Origin: Okibacterium sp. HSC-33S16 | GTDB taxonomy: Bacteria; Actinomycetota; Actinomycetes; Actinomycetales; Microbacteriaceae | NCBI RefSeq assembly: GCF_024171565.1 | Contig: NZ_JALJZZ010000005.1 | Coordinates: 62,001-126,000 of the forward strand | Direction: 5' to 3' | DNA: 64,000 bases | Shown: one piece after another, positions 17,480 to 25,070 of the stretch | Layout of the letters: every line of letters starts with the position of its first letter | Position numbering within the stretch: position 1 is the stretch's first letter | Made by a program: the position numbers and the translations under genes | Notes under the pieces: generated by a model | What the model was told of the DNA's origin: nothing | What the model saw: only the letters and a program-made list of their open reading frames with translations | The model's database searches: none

Positions 17480-18679
17480 GTGAGCACAACACCGAGACTC
17501 TCCACCAAGATTTCCGCCATCGCCGAGTCAGCAACGCTGAAGGTCGATTCGAAGGCCAAGGCCCTGCAGGCTCAGGGACGGCCGGTGATCAGCTACGCCG
17601 CCGGCGAGCCCGACTTCGGTACGCCGCAGCATATTGTCGACGCCGCTATCGCCGCGGCGAGCGACACGAAGAACCACCGGTACACACCTGCTGCCGGTCT
17701 TCCTGACCTGCGCGAGGCCATCGCCGCGAAAACGTTGCGTGACTCGGGTCTCGAGGTTCCCGCCAGCTCGGTGCTCGTCACCAACGGCGGCAAACAGAGC
17801 GTCTACGAGGCGTTCCAAGTGCTGCTCAACCCGGGCGATGAGGTCATCGTGCCGACGCCATTCTGGACCACATATCCCGAGGTCATCGCTCTCGCCGACG
17901 GTGTCGCCGTTGAGGTCTTCGCCGACGCTGCGCAGGGCTATCAGGTCACCGTCGAGCAGCTCGAAGCTGCACGCACCGAGCGCACCAAGGTGCTGCTGTT
18001 TGTGTCACCGTCGAACCCGACGGGCGCCGTGTACTCCCCCGAGCAAACGAAGGCGATCGGCGAGTGGGCACTCGAGCACGGCCTCTGGGTGATCACCGAC
18101 GAGATTTACCAGAACCTCACCTACGACGGCGTGAAGGCCGTGTCGATCGTCGAAGCGGTTCCCGCCCTCGCCGATCAGACCCTGCTCGTCAACGGCGTCG
18201 CGAAGACGTACGCGATGACCGGGTGGCGCGTCGGCTGGACCGTCGGGCCCGCCGACGCGATCAAGGCGCTGTCGAACCTGCAGTCGCACCTCTCTGGCAA
18301 CGTCAACAACATCGCCCAGCGCGCGGCGATCGCTGCGCTGACCGGCCCACAGGACGACGTCGAGAGCATGCGACTGGCCTTCGACCGCCGTCGAAAGGTC
18401 ATTGTCGAGGAACTCAATAAGATTGACGGCTTCTCCGTTCCAACTCCGCAGGGTGCGTTCTACGTCTACGCCGATGTGACCGCGCTGCTCGGCAAAGAGT
18501 TCGACGGTGTCACTCCGACGACGTCTCTCGAACTGGCTGACCTCATGCTCGATAAGGCGGAGGTGGCTGCCGTCCCCGGCGAGGCTTTCGGCCCGTCCGG
18601 CTACCTGCGGTTCAGCTACGCACTCGGCGACGAGGCCTTGCGTGAGGGCGCGCAGCGCCTGCAGAAGCTCTTCGGTTAA
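17480..18679 (+). CDS. aspC: Pyridoxal-phosphate aminotransferase, aspartate aminotransferase class I
   Basis: A 399-aa fold-type I aminotransferase. PLP-binding Lys242 sits in [16 protein letters not shown]. The substrate/cofactor motifs YAAGEPDF (39-46), SPSNPTG (176-182) and DEIY (207-210) are present, and the C-terminal carboxylate-binding Arg is in YLRFSYA. This is the subgroup-Ib pattern of bacterial aspartate/prephenate aminotransferases. The GTG at 17480 was chosen because the family starts there ([13 protein letters not shown]) and because a -10 box lies 7 nt upstream; no ribosome site exists, so the mRNA is probably leaderless. A terminator follows directly. Confidence 0.9.
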   Translation: MSTTPRLSTKISAIAESATLKVDSKAKALQAQGRPVISYAAGEPDFGTPQHIVDAAIAAASDTKNHRYTPAAGLPDLREAIAAKTLRDSGLEVPASSVLVTNGGKQSVYEAFQVLLNPGDEVIVPTPFWTTYPEVIALADGVAVEVFADAAQGYQVTVEQLEAARTERTKVLLFVSPSNPTGAVYSPEQTKAIGEWALEHGLWVITDEIYQNLTYDGVKAVSIVEAVPALADQTLLVNGVAKTYAMTGWRVGWTVGPADAIKALSNLQSHLSGNVNNIAQRAAIAALTGPQDDVESMRLAFDRRRKVIVEELNKIDGFSVPTPQGAFYVYADVTALLGKEFDGVTPTTSLELADLMLDKAEVAAVPGEAFGPSGYLRFSYALGDEALREGAQRLQKLFG

Positions 18680-18694
18680 CCCACGCGGTAGACG

Positions 18695-18723
18695 GAAATG
18701 GGCGCCCGTCGGGCGCCCATTTC
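18695..18723 (+). terminator. Terminator of the aminotransferase gene
   Basis: GAAATGGGCGCCC (18695-18707) pairs perfectly with GGGCGCCCATTTC (18711-18723); the loop is GTC. It lies 15 bp after the stop codon. Confidence 0.85.
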
Positions 18724-18758
18724 GCTGTAGTTCGTGTGCTCGGAATCGGCCGACTCGC

Positions 18759-18764
18759 TACCAT
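18759..18764 (+). promoter_or_regulatory. -10 element TACCAT of a leaderless VOC mRNA
   Basis: TACCAT, then 7 nt, then the ATG at 18772. No ribosome-binding site precedes the ATG. Same geometry as the aminotransferase gene just upstream. Confidence 0.58.
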
Positions 18765-18771
18765 GCAGCCC

Positions 18772-19230
18772 ATGGTTATCAAACTCGAGAATGTCGGAAT
18801 CGCTGTTCGAGACATCGACGCAACGATTGCCTTTTTTACCGATCTCGGCCTCACCGTCCTCGGCCGCGATACCGTCAGCGGCGAATGGGCCGACACGGCC
18901 GTCGGTCTTGACGGCAATCACGCGCGCATTGCGGTGCTCCAGACGCCCGACGGCCAGGGGCAGCTCGAGCTCTTCGAATACATTCATCCCGACGCGATCG
19001 AGACCGAACCCACTCGTCCTCACCAGATCGGCATGCATCGCGTCGCTTTTTCGGTAGACAACCTCGACGACGCCCTGGCGATCGCTGCGAAACACGGCTG
19101 CTTTCCGCTTCGTGGCGTCGGCACCTACGAGGACGTCTACAAGCTGACGTATGTCCGCGGTCCAAGCGGCATCATCGTGATGCTCGCCGAACAACTGAGG
19201 GCGAGCGACGCGACGGCCACTCGGACTTAA
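18772..19230 (+). CDS. VOC family protein (methylmalonyl-CoA epimerase/glyoxalase-like)
   Basis: A 152-aa protein: IKLENVGIAVRDIDATIAFFTDLGL at the start, MHRVAFSVDNLDDALAIA at the start of the second module, and VRGPSGIIVMLAEQL at the end. His and Glu metal ligands sit at the usual places (NVGIAV is hydrophobic at the first His position, HQIGMHRVAF supplies His, and IVMLAEQL ends with Glu). Start choice follows the leaderless promoter; an ATG at 18736 would put the -10 box inside the gene. It is convergent with and directly abuts murB. Confidence 0.8.
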   Translation: MVIKLENVGIAVRDIDATIAFFTDLGLTVLGRDTVSGEWADTAVGLDGNHARIAVLQTPDGQGQLELFEYIHPDAIETEPTRPHQIGMHRVAFSVDNLDDALAIAAKHGCFPLRGVGTYEDVYKLTYVRGPSGIIVMLAEQLRASDATATRT

Positions 19231-20352
19231 CTAGAACTCGAGGTTGACGTACACCGGCTCCGGCTGAAGGACCACACCAAACTCGGCCGCAACCCGCATC
19301 TGCACGTACCGGGCGAGCGACGCGATCTCATCCGCCGTCGAACCACCCGTGTTGGTGAGCGCGAGAGTGTGCTTGGTGGAGATCCCCGCGCGGGATCCTG
19401 GAAGCCGAAAACCCCGGGAGATGCCGGAGCGCTCGATCAGCCAGGCCGCGCTGAGCTTCACCTGCGCGCCGTGTTCGAACGACGGTCGGGGCACGTCGCC
19501 GGTCCACTGGCCGAGCGGGATGACGACGGCGTCTTCGTGGTCCTCCTCCATCGGCCAGCGCGGGGCATCGGCTGGCAGGGAGCGGGCGAACGACTCGGAC
19601 ACGATCGGGTTGGTGAAGAACGAGCCGGCACTCGACGTGTCGGGGTCTGCCGCGTCAAGGACCATGCCCTTCGAGCGGCGAAGCTCGAGCACGGTGCGCC
19701 GCACGTCCGCGATGGGCAACCGGGTCCCGAGGTCAACGCCCAGCGCCGAGGCGAGCTGCCCATAGGCAATCGGGGCACTGAGCCCCGCATCGTCGGTCAG
19801 TTCAAGGTCAATGGAGACGACGACGCCATCGCGCTCGGCCGCCTGCCCGCCGTGTCGTTTGAGCACCGACGTGCGGTAGCCGAGACCGAGCTCGGCGGCG
19901 GGCACGCGCACGAGGTCGCCGTGCTCCCGGTCGAGCAACTCAACGGCGACGAGGCTCGCCGACAACTCTTGTCCGTACGCGCCGATGTTCTGGATCGGGC
20001 TGGCTCCGCACGAACCCGGAATGCCGCTGAGCGCTTCGATACCGGCGAGTCCGCGCTCGACCGCGACCGCAACGAGGTCGTCCCAGGATTCACCAGCCTG
20101 CACCCGGACGATGACACGCCCGTTCTCTGAAGAAAGCACGTCGATTCCGCGTGTGGCCACTCGGATCAGTGTGCCGTCGTACCCCTCGTCCGCGACGAGC
20201 ACGTTCGAGCCACCACCGAGGATGAAGGGGTCTTCGCCGCGGTTCCACACCTCGGCGACCGCGGCGACGAGCTCATCGCGCGTTGTTGCCGTGACCGCCT
20301 CAACGGCGGGCCCGCCCACCTGCAGGGTGGTGAGTTCAGAGAGCGTCGTCAT
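19231..20352 (-). CDS. murB: UDP-N-acetylenolpyruvoylglucosamine reductase
   Basis: A 373-aa FAD enzyme reducing UDP-GlcNAc-enolpyruvate to UDP-MurNAc in peptidoglycan precursor synthesis. The FAD-binding segment is ILGGGSNVLVAD (44-55). The three catalytic residues are visible: Arg160 in GYRTS, the proton-donor Ser244 in SSAGSFFTNP and Glu365 in LQPEP. Length fits the long type I form common in actinobacteria and E. coli. It starts 6 bp after the MaoC gene, so the three leftward genes form one operon. No strong ribosome site is seen, and translation is probably coupled. Confidence 0.95.
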   Translation of the reverse strand: MTTLSELTTLQVGGPAVEAVTATTRDELVAAVAEVWNRGEDPFILGGGSNVLVADEGYDGTLIRVATRGIDVLSSENGRVIVRVQAGESWDDLVAVAVERGLAGIEALSGIPGSCGASPIQNIGAYGQELSASLVAVELLDREHGDLVRVPAAELGLGYRTSVLKRHGGQAAERDGVVVSIDLELTDDAGLSAPIAYGQLASALGVDLGTRLPIADVRRTVLELRRSKGMVLDAADPDTSSAGSFFTNPIVSESFARSLPADAPRWPMEEDHEDAVVIPLGQWTGDVPRPSFEHGAQVKLSAAWLIERSGISRGFRLPGSRAGISTKHTLALTNTGGSTADEIASLARYVQMRVAAEFGVVLQPEPVYVNLEF

Positions 20353-20358
20353 CGTCGG

Positions 20359-20778
20359 CTATCCGAGCGCAACGCGCACCTGCGCCTTGCCCAGAACTGT
20401 CTTACCGTCGAAGCTCACGGTGAGGTCGATGCGAGCGACGGCGTCCTCGAGCGCGCCCACCGTGGCGACAACCGTGACGATGGCGCCGTCCTGCGGGTCA
20501 ACGACGACGGGTCGGGTGAACTTCACCGAGTAGTCGACCACGCGGGCCGGGTCGCCGACCCAGTCGACAACCGGCTGTACCGCGAAGCCCATGGTGAGCA
20601 TGCCGTGGGCCAGGACGCCGGGCAGCCCGACGGATGCCGCAACATCGTCACGGTAGTGAATGGGGTTGAAATCGCCGGATGCTCCGGCGTATCGGACGAG
20701 GGAATCGCGCGTCAGCGAAAACTCACGTTCGGCGATCACGTCACCGACGGTCAGCTCGTCAAGAATGGGCGTACTCAT
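20359..20778 (-). CDS. MaoC-type (R)-hydratase subunit (HadB-like)
   Basis: A 139-aa hot-dog-fold protein with the hydratase 2 motif YAGASGDFNPIHYRDD near residues 30-45, whose Asp and His are the catalytic pair. In mycobacteria HadB is the catalytic subunit of the FAS-II (3R)-hydroxyacyl-ACP dehydratase and pairs with a degenerate partner. The gene before it here is exactly such a partner, overlapping by 4 bp (ATGA). Microbacteriaceae make no mycolic acids, so the substrate is uncertain; branched-chain fatty acid elongation is possible. It belongs to the hadA-like/hadB-like/murB operon. Confidence 0.85.
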   Translation of the reverse strand: MSTPILDELTVGDVIAEREFSLTRDSLVRYAGASGDFNPIHYRDDVAASVGLPGVLAHGMLTMGFAVQPVVDWVGDPARVVDYSVKFTRPVVVDPQDGAIVTVVATVGALEDAVARIDLTVSFDGKTVLGKAQVRVALG

Positions 20779-21221
20779 TCGTCACCTCGCACAACAAGGG
20801 TGGATGTCGCCGTGACGACGTGGGCTCCCGATGCGTCCACCATGGTGGACTCTGCGGTGACCATGGCGTGTGGTCCGAGGGTCTTCACACTCGTGACGGT
20901 GAGCGTTGCCGTCAGTTCGTCGCCGGCGACAATGGGCCGGGAGAACCGGAAACGCTGGTCTCCGTGCACGACTCGCGAAAAGTCGATGCCTGCATCGGGT
21001 TCGCTGAGGAGCTGAGCGAGGGTCTGCTCTTGCACAACGACGGCGAAGGTCGGAGGCGCAACAACGCCCGCATGACCGGCCGCAGCGGCGGCATCCGTCT
21101 CGAAATGAATCGGGTTCGTGGCGAAAACGGCACGCGAGAACTCGCGCACCTTCTCGAGCCCCACGAGGTAGGGCGGGGCCGACGGGAACACGCGACCCTG
21201 AAGTTCGGGGTTTACTGGCAC
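20775..21221 (-). CDS. MaoC-like N-terminal dehydratase domain protein (HadA/HadC-like)
   Basis: A 148-aa hot-dog-fold protein of the FAS1-type dehydratase N-terminal domain. It contains FSRAVFATNPIHFETDAAAAAGHAG, where the second catalytic residue pattern of HadB is lost, and the typical segment DFSRVVHGDQRFRFSRPIVAGDEL. It is the expected non-catalytic, chain-length-setting partner of the HadB-like protein with which it overlaps by 4 bp. First gene of the leftward operon with murB. Confidence 0.83.
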   Translation of the reverse strand: MPVNPELQGRVFPSAPPYLVGLEKVREFSRAVFATNPIHFETDAAAAAGHAGVVAPPTFAVVVQEQTLAQLLSEPDAGIDFSRVVHGDQRFRFSRPIVAGDELTATLTVTSVKTLGPHAMVTAESTMVDASGAHVVTATSTLVVRGDE

Positions 21222-21265
21222 CCGATTAGCCTACCCGGACGTGCCGCGAGCGCTGGCGGTGGGTG

Positions 21266-21925
21266 TCACCTGCGGCCGCCGCCGAGGAGGCTGCCGAGGA
21301 CATGCCCGATGCTGTCGCTCGCTCGGCTGTCGCCACCGAGCAGACCGCCGAGGATCTCACCGATTCCGCCGCTACCGGCGGTGCTCTCGGCTTTTCCGCC
21401 ACCGAGGAGGCCGCCGAGGATGCCACCAAGGCCGCCCTCCGGCTCCTTCTCCGGTTTCGGCACCCGTGACTGCATCGGCTCGGTCGGCTGCGCCGTTTCG
21501 GCGGACTGCTTGCGCTCGGAGAACTGTTTCGCCAGGTAGCTCAGCACGATGGGCGCGAGGATGGGAAGCAGTTTGCCGACGACGGAGCTCCCCGCGAACG
21601 ACGCGGGCTGAGTGCTGCCGTCGGACAGTGTGGCGACGACCTGATCCTTGTGCTCGCCGAAGATGTGGCTGACGATTTTTTCCCCGTCGGCGGGGTCGAC
21701 ATCGTCGAGGTTCACCGTGCCGTCGACGAGGGTCGCAGAATGTTGGGACACCGCGCGCTCGAGCGACGCCGCGCCCGACGGGTCGAACGTATTGGCCTCG
21801 AGCCCGCTGACGAGGGCGGGGAGCGCCTGCTCAACAGCGGCAGCGGCCGTGGCTTCATCGACTCCGAGCCGAGTGGCGATGTCAGAAACCGGGATTCGAC
21901 CGAGCAGGTCGTCGAGTGATGGCAT
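21266..21925 (-). CDS. DUF937-family protein with glycine-rich C-terminal repeats
   Basis: A 219-aa protein. The N-terminal helical part (PSLDDLLGRIPVSDIATRLGVDEATAAAAVEQALPAL) and VSHIFGEHKDQV are typical of DUF937. A hydrophobic stretch LLPILAPIVLSYLAKQF lies mid-protein. The C-terminus holds three imperfect copies of a GGILGGLLGGG-type unit (GLGGILGGLLGGG, GIGEILGGLLGG, SIGHVLGSLLGGG). The ATG at 21923-21925 follows GGAGGGA. Function is unknown; the repeats may mediate self-association or membrane contact. It stands between the TauE/SafE gene and the dehydratase-murB operon on the same strand. Confidence 0.82.
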   Translation of the reverse strand: MPSLDDLLGRIPVSDIATRLGVDEATAAAAVEQALPALVSGLEANTFDPSGAASLERAVSQHSATLVDGTVNLDDVDPADGEKIVSHIFGEHKDQVVATLSDGSTQPASFAGSSVVGKLLPILAPIVLSYLAKQFSERKQSAETAQPTEPMQSRVPKPEKEPEGGLGGILGGLLGGGKAESTAGSGGIGEILGGLLGGDSRASDSIGHVLGSLLGGGRR

Positions 21926-22036
21926 GGTGTAAGTCCCTCCGAACCGCCCTCCGTTGGACGATCGCTGCCTCAAGCGTATCCAGCCCGGTGCTTTCAGGGG
22001 AGGGAGTAGCGGGAAGGACTCACCGCACGATAATGG

Positions 22037-22813
22037 CTATCTCGAGCGCAGCACCTTCACGGTCATCTGCACGGCGACCGCAGCCAGGAAGATGGCGAAG
22101 AGCACTGTCGACAAGGTGGGCGAGATGATGCCGGCGATCGCGGCGCCCGCGGCCGTCGTCGTGCAGGCGGAGACGCCGATCACCGCGGCAGCCGACAGGT
22201 CAACGTTGTGCCGACGAAGGTTTCCGAGGGTGCCGAACAGGGCGGTCGGAATGATCACGAGCAGCGATGTTCCCTTCGCAACGAGGTCGCTGGCACCGAA
22301 GAGCAGAATGAGCAGCGGCACGATCACGACGCCGCCGCCGATTCCGAGAAGGCCCGAGAGCACGCCAGTGCCGAGGCCAAGAACAACGAGCCCGGCGCCG
22401 CTCAGTACCGTGATATCGACGGACGCGTCTCGCGAGGGGATCGCCAGGAACAGGGTGCCGATGACGACGACCAGGAAGCCGATGAAGAACCACGAGAGCA
22501 CTCGCCGCGGGATGCGGGCGAGCAGGGCGCTGCCGATCTGTGCACCAACGACACTGCCGATGACGAGAAGGAGTGCCACGATCCAGTCCACGGACCCGCC
22601 GAGCGCATAGCTCAGCACGCCCACCGTGGCCATCGGCACGATCGCGGCGAGGGAGGTGCCCGCGGCGATGCGCTGGTCAAGCGCCAGCAGGATCACGAGC
22701 GCCGGAACGATCAGGATGCCCCCACCGACGCCGAAGAGTCCGGACAGAAATCCTGCCGCGAGCCCGATCACGACCAACCAGGCCCAGTGTCCTCGCGTGG
22801 GTGGCTGTGGCAT
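22037..22813 (-). CDS. TauE/SafE (sulfite exporter) family membrane protein
   Basis: A 258-aa protein with about eight membrane helices and the twice-repeated family signature: GFLSGLFGVGGGILIVPAL in the first half and GVLSGLLGIGGGVVIVPLL in the second. These internal repeats define TauE/SafE/YfcA transporters of organosulfonates, sulfite or other small anions. The ATG at 22811-22813 follows AAAGGAG; a longer frame to 22897 is unlikely. It is divergent from the ferredoxin gene. The substrate cannot be read from the sequence. Confidence 0.9.
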   Translation of the reverse strand: MPQPPTRGHWAWLVVIGLAAGFLSGLFGVGGGILIVPALVILLALDQRIAAGTSLAAIVPMATVGVLSYALGGSVDWIVALLLVIGSVVGAQIGSALLARIPRRVLSWFFIGFLVVVIGTLFLAIPSRDASVDITVLSGAGLVVLGLGTGVLSGLLGIGGGVVIVPLLILLFGASDLVAKGTSLLVIIPTALFGTLGNLRRHNVDLSAAAVIGVSACTTTAAGAAIAGIISPTLSTVLFAIFLAAVAVQMTVKVLRSR

Positions 22814-22960
22814 CCGCTCTCCTTTATCGATGTGGCAGACATCGAACTTATCAGCGGTGAATGCCCTGCGAGGTGTGCCCGATCGCGGTGCACGCACGCT
22901 ATCGGCTGCCAGAATAAAGTCTGGCCCGCTCGATGGCGGGCATGAGGGAAGAGGTTTCTG

Positions 22961-23155
22961 ATGAAGGTCATCGCCGATATCGAGGTGTGTGTCGCCGCTG
23001 GCGTCTGCGCAGCAATCGCTCCAGCCGTGTTCGACCAGGACGACGAGGTGGGCAAGGTCATCCTGCTGGATGCGAACCCGGGCGACGACCAGCTCGATGC
23101 TGTGCGGGACGCCGTGCTGAGCTGCCCGTCCGCTGCCCTGCGGCTCGTCGAATAG
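22961..23155 (+). CDS. 3Fe-4S ferredoxin of the P450-partner type
   Basis: A 64-aa acidic ferredoxin with only three cluster cysteines: Cys10, Cys16 and Cys55 (CVAAGVC ... CPSAAL). The missing second Cys is typical of the 3Fe-4S ferredoxins that feed cytochromes P450. The downstream motif APAVFDQDDEVGKVILL is also standard for this group. GAGG precedes the ATG. Its stop is 2 bp before the GTG of a ferredoxin reductase, so the two form a complete electron-transfer pair. No P450 or other oxygenase is adjacent. Confidence 0.92.
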   Translation: MKVIADIEVCVAAGVCAAIAPAVFDQDDEVGKVILLDANPGDDQLDAVRDAVLSCPSAALRLVE

Positions 23156-23157
23156 TC

Positions 23158-24360
23158 GTGGCGACTGCTGCCTCGAACATCGTCATTGTCGGAGCTTCGG
23201 CCGCCGGACTGACCACGGCCGCTGCACTCCGCCGCAACGGATACGACCGTGACCTGACGCTCGTGAATGCCGAGCGGCACGCACCATACGATCGCCCGCC
23301 GCTCTCCAAACACCTGCTCACCGGCGAGTGGGGCGTCGACCGCATCGCGTTGAAAACGCCGACCGACCTTGACGGCTTAGCCATCGACATCCGCTCAGGG
23401 GTGTCTGCTGAACGACTCAATCTCGCGCAGTCACGTCTGTTTTTGACGGATGCCACGGAGCTCACCTTTGATCGCCTCGTCGTTGCGACTGGCGTGACGC
23501 CGCGTGTCCTGCCGGACTCGGCGCACCTCGACGGTGTGCATACCCTGCGAACCGTCGATGACGCGCTCGCCCTCTCCGGTGAACTCGTCGCTGGGCGGCA
23601 CCTCGTGGTGGTGGGCGGTGGGTTCCTCGGCACCGAGGTTGCCGCGGCAGCGTCCGGGCTGGGGCTCGACGTCACACTCGTCAATGCGTTGCCCACCCCG
23701 CTCGAGCGGAGCCTTGGGCCCGCAATCGGAGCCCAGGTTGCGGCGCTGCACCGACTGAACGGGGTCGACCTTCGCACGGGCCCGGCGAACGCTGTGCAGT
23801 CGCTGGTCTCCGCGAACGGCCGGGTCACCGGTGTGGCATTTGCGGATGGCTCGACTCTCGACGCGGACGTGGTGTTTGTGGCGATTGGCGCTGTGCCCGC
23901 TGTCGACTGGCTGGCGGGAAGTGGCCTGCCGGTCGGCGATGGCATCGAGTGTGCACCCGACCTCTCTGCGTCACCCGGCATCTACGCGGCTGGTGACGTT
24001 GCGCGCTGGGAGAATCCGGCGTTCGACGAGTCGATGCGTGTCGAGCACCGCACGAACGCAACCGAGCAGGCGATGCACGTGGCCGAGCGTCTCGTCGACG
24101 GCGCTCCGGATGCCTTCGCCTCGGTGCCCTACTTCTGGACCGATCAGTACGATCTCAAGCTGCAGGTACACGGCTGGATCAAGGGGTACGACGAGGTGCG
24201 CATCCTCGAGGGGTCCCTCGTCGACCGACGGATGATTGCCGTGTTCAGGCGCGGCGACCGGCTCGTTGGTGCGCTCGGCGTCGGCGCCGCCAAGGCGTTG
24301 CGCTCGTGGCGGCAGCTCGTCGTTGATGGCACCGCGTGGGCGGATGTCGTCAGCAGCTGA
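23158..24360 (+). CDS. FAD-dependent ferredoxin reductase (putidaredoxin reductase-like)
   Basis: A 400-aa oxidoreductase. FAD motif IVGASAAG (10-17), the family segment YDRPPLSKHLL, a second NAD(P)H motif VVVGGGFLGTEVA in mid-protein, and GIYAAGDVARW for FAD. The C-terminal part (PYFWTDQYDLKLQVHG) is the reductase C-terminal domain of ferredoxin/rubredoxin reductases. The GTG at 23158 was chosen because the protein family begins there; upstream in-frame codons overlap the ferredoxin gene. It would pass electrons from NADH to the upstream 3Fe-4S ferredoxin. Confidence 0.92.
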   Translation: MATAASNIVIVGASAAGLTTAAALRRNGYDRDLTLVNAERHAPYDRPPLSKHLLTGEWGVDRIALKTPTDLDGLAIDIRSGVSAERLNLAQSRLFLTDATELTFDRLVVATGVTPRVLPDSAHLDGVHTLRTVDDALALSGELVAGRHLVVVGGGFLGTEVAAAASGLGLDVTLVNALPTPLERSLGPAIGAQVAALHRLNGVDLRTGPANAVQSLVSANGRVTGVAFADGSTLDADVVFVAIGAVPAVDWLAGSGLPVGDGIECAPDLSASPGIYAAGDVARWENPAFDESMRVEHRTNATEQAMHVAERLVDGAPDAFASVPYFWTDQYDLKLQVHGWIKGYDEVRILEGSLVDRRMIAVFRRGDRLVGALGVGAAKALRSWRQLVVDGTAWADVVSS

Positions 24361-24390
24361 GCCCGCTTGGTTGTGGCTGACTCGTTGAGT

Positions 24391-24496
24391 CGTCGATAAG
24401 GGTCGCTGCGCAATCGAACCGTCGATAAGGGTCGCTGCGACGATCACACAGGACCCTTACCGACCGCTCATCCTCGCGAAGAGCCATTATCGACGG
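24391..24496. repeat. Direct and inverted copies of a GTCGATAAGGGTC word
   Basis: CGTCGATAAGGGTCGCTGCG occurs twice, at 24391-24410 and 24420-24439. Partial inverted copies follow: GACCCTTACCGAC (24452-24464) and GCCATTATCGACGG (24483-24496). The block can fold into a hairpin and opens a 710-bp stretch without a credible gene. Confidence 0.7.
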
Positions 24497-24532
24497 ATCG
24501 CGTCCTCGGTGACCCGCGGCTCAGGCACAAAC

Positions 24533-24875
24533 GGGCAGTCCGTCGGCGAGACAGTCACTGCTCGTGCACAAACGGTCACTCGGTCCGTCCGGTCACCCGC
24601 TGCTCAGGCACAAACTGTCACTCGCGCCTCGGCCAAGCAGTTACTCCGACGTTAACGGTCATTCGACCCTCGGCCAAGCAGTTGCTCCGACAGAAACGGT
24701 CGCTCAACCCGTCCGGTCACCCGCTGCTCCGACACAAACGGTCACTCGACCCTCGGCCAAGCAGTTGCTCCGGCAGAAACGGTCACCAGAGAGCGCTCTC
24801 AGCAGTTGCTCGGTCGGTTAGGGCGAAGAAATCGCGTAAACAGCAACCGTTAGAGCCGGAGCAGCGGGTGAATAA
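24533..24875. repeat. Degenerate 41-42-bp tandem repeat array
   Basis: About six contiguous units from 24533 to about 24780, each opening with CACAAACGGTCACTCG or a close variant. Two unit types alternate in the second half: type A ends TCGGCCAAGCAGTTGCTCCG (41 bp) and type B ends GTCCGGTCACCCGCTGCTC (42 bp). An inverted type-B fragment, GGAGCAGCGGGTGA, lies at 24858-24871. Units of 41 bp break any reading frame, so the array is non-coding. From 24876 to 25070 I see no gene, promoter or further repeat. Confidence 0.75.
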
Positions 24876-25070
24876 CCATTGGTGACCGAGCAAAAATCAG
24901 AGATGAGTGCCTGGCATCACCGTTGGGCACTGTGGCCCATCATCGTCGCTGCGGTTCTTCGAGGCGGGCAACCCGGTGAATGGCGGACCCCACCTCACGA
25001 CAGCACACGAGCAGCGGCACTCGAGCAGCCCGCACACCCCCGCGGCACGTCTCAGCGCCCGTCGCCGCGG

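Noticed and set aside
22961-23155. 4Fe-4S ferredoxin
   Set aside because: Only three cysteines are available for the cluster; the second ligand of a 4Fe-4S site is missing.
24533-24780. CRISPR array
   Set aside because: Units follow each other without unique spacers, differ from one another at many positions, and no cas gene is near.
24564-24885. Small repeat-coded proteins in two overlapping frames
   Set aside because: They only read through the 41/42-bp repeats; the 41-bp units shift the frame, there is no ribosome site and the products are low-complexity.
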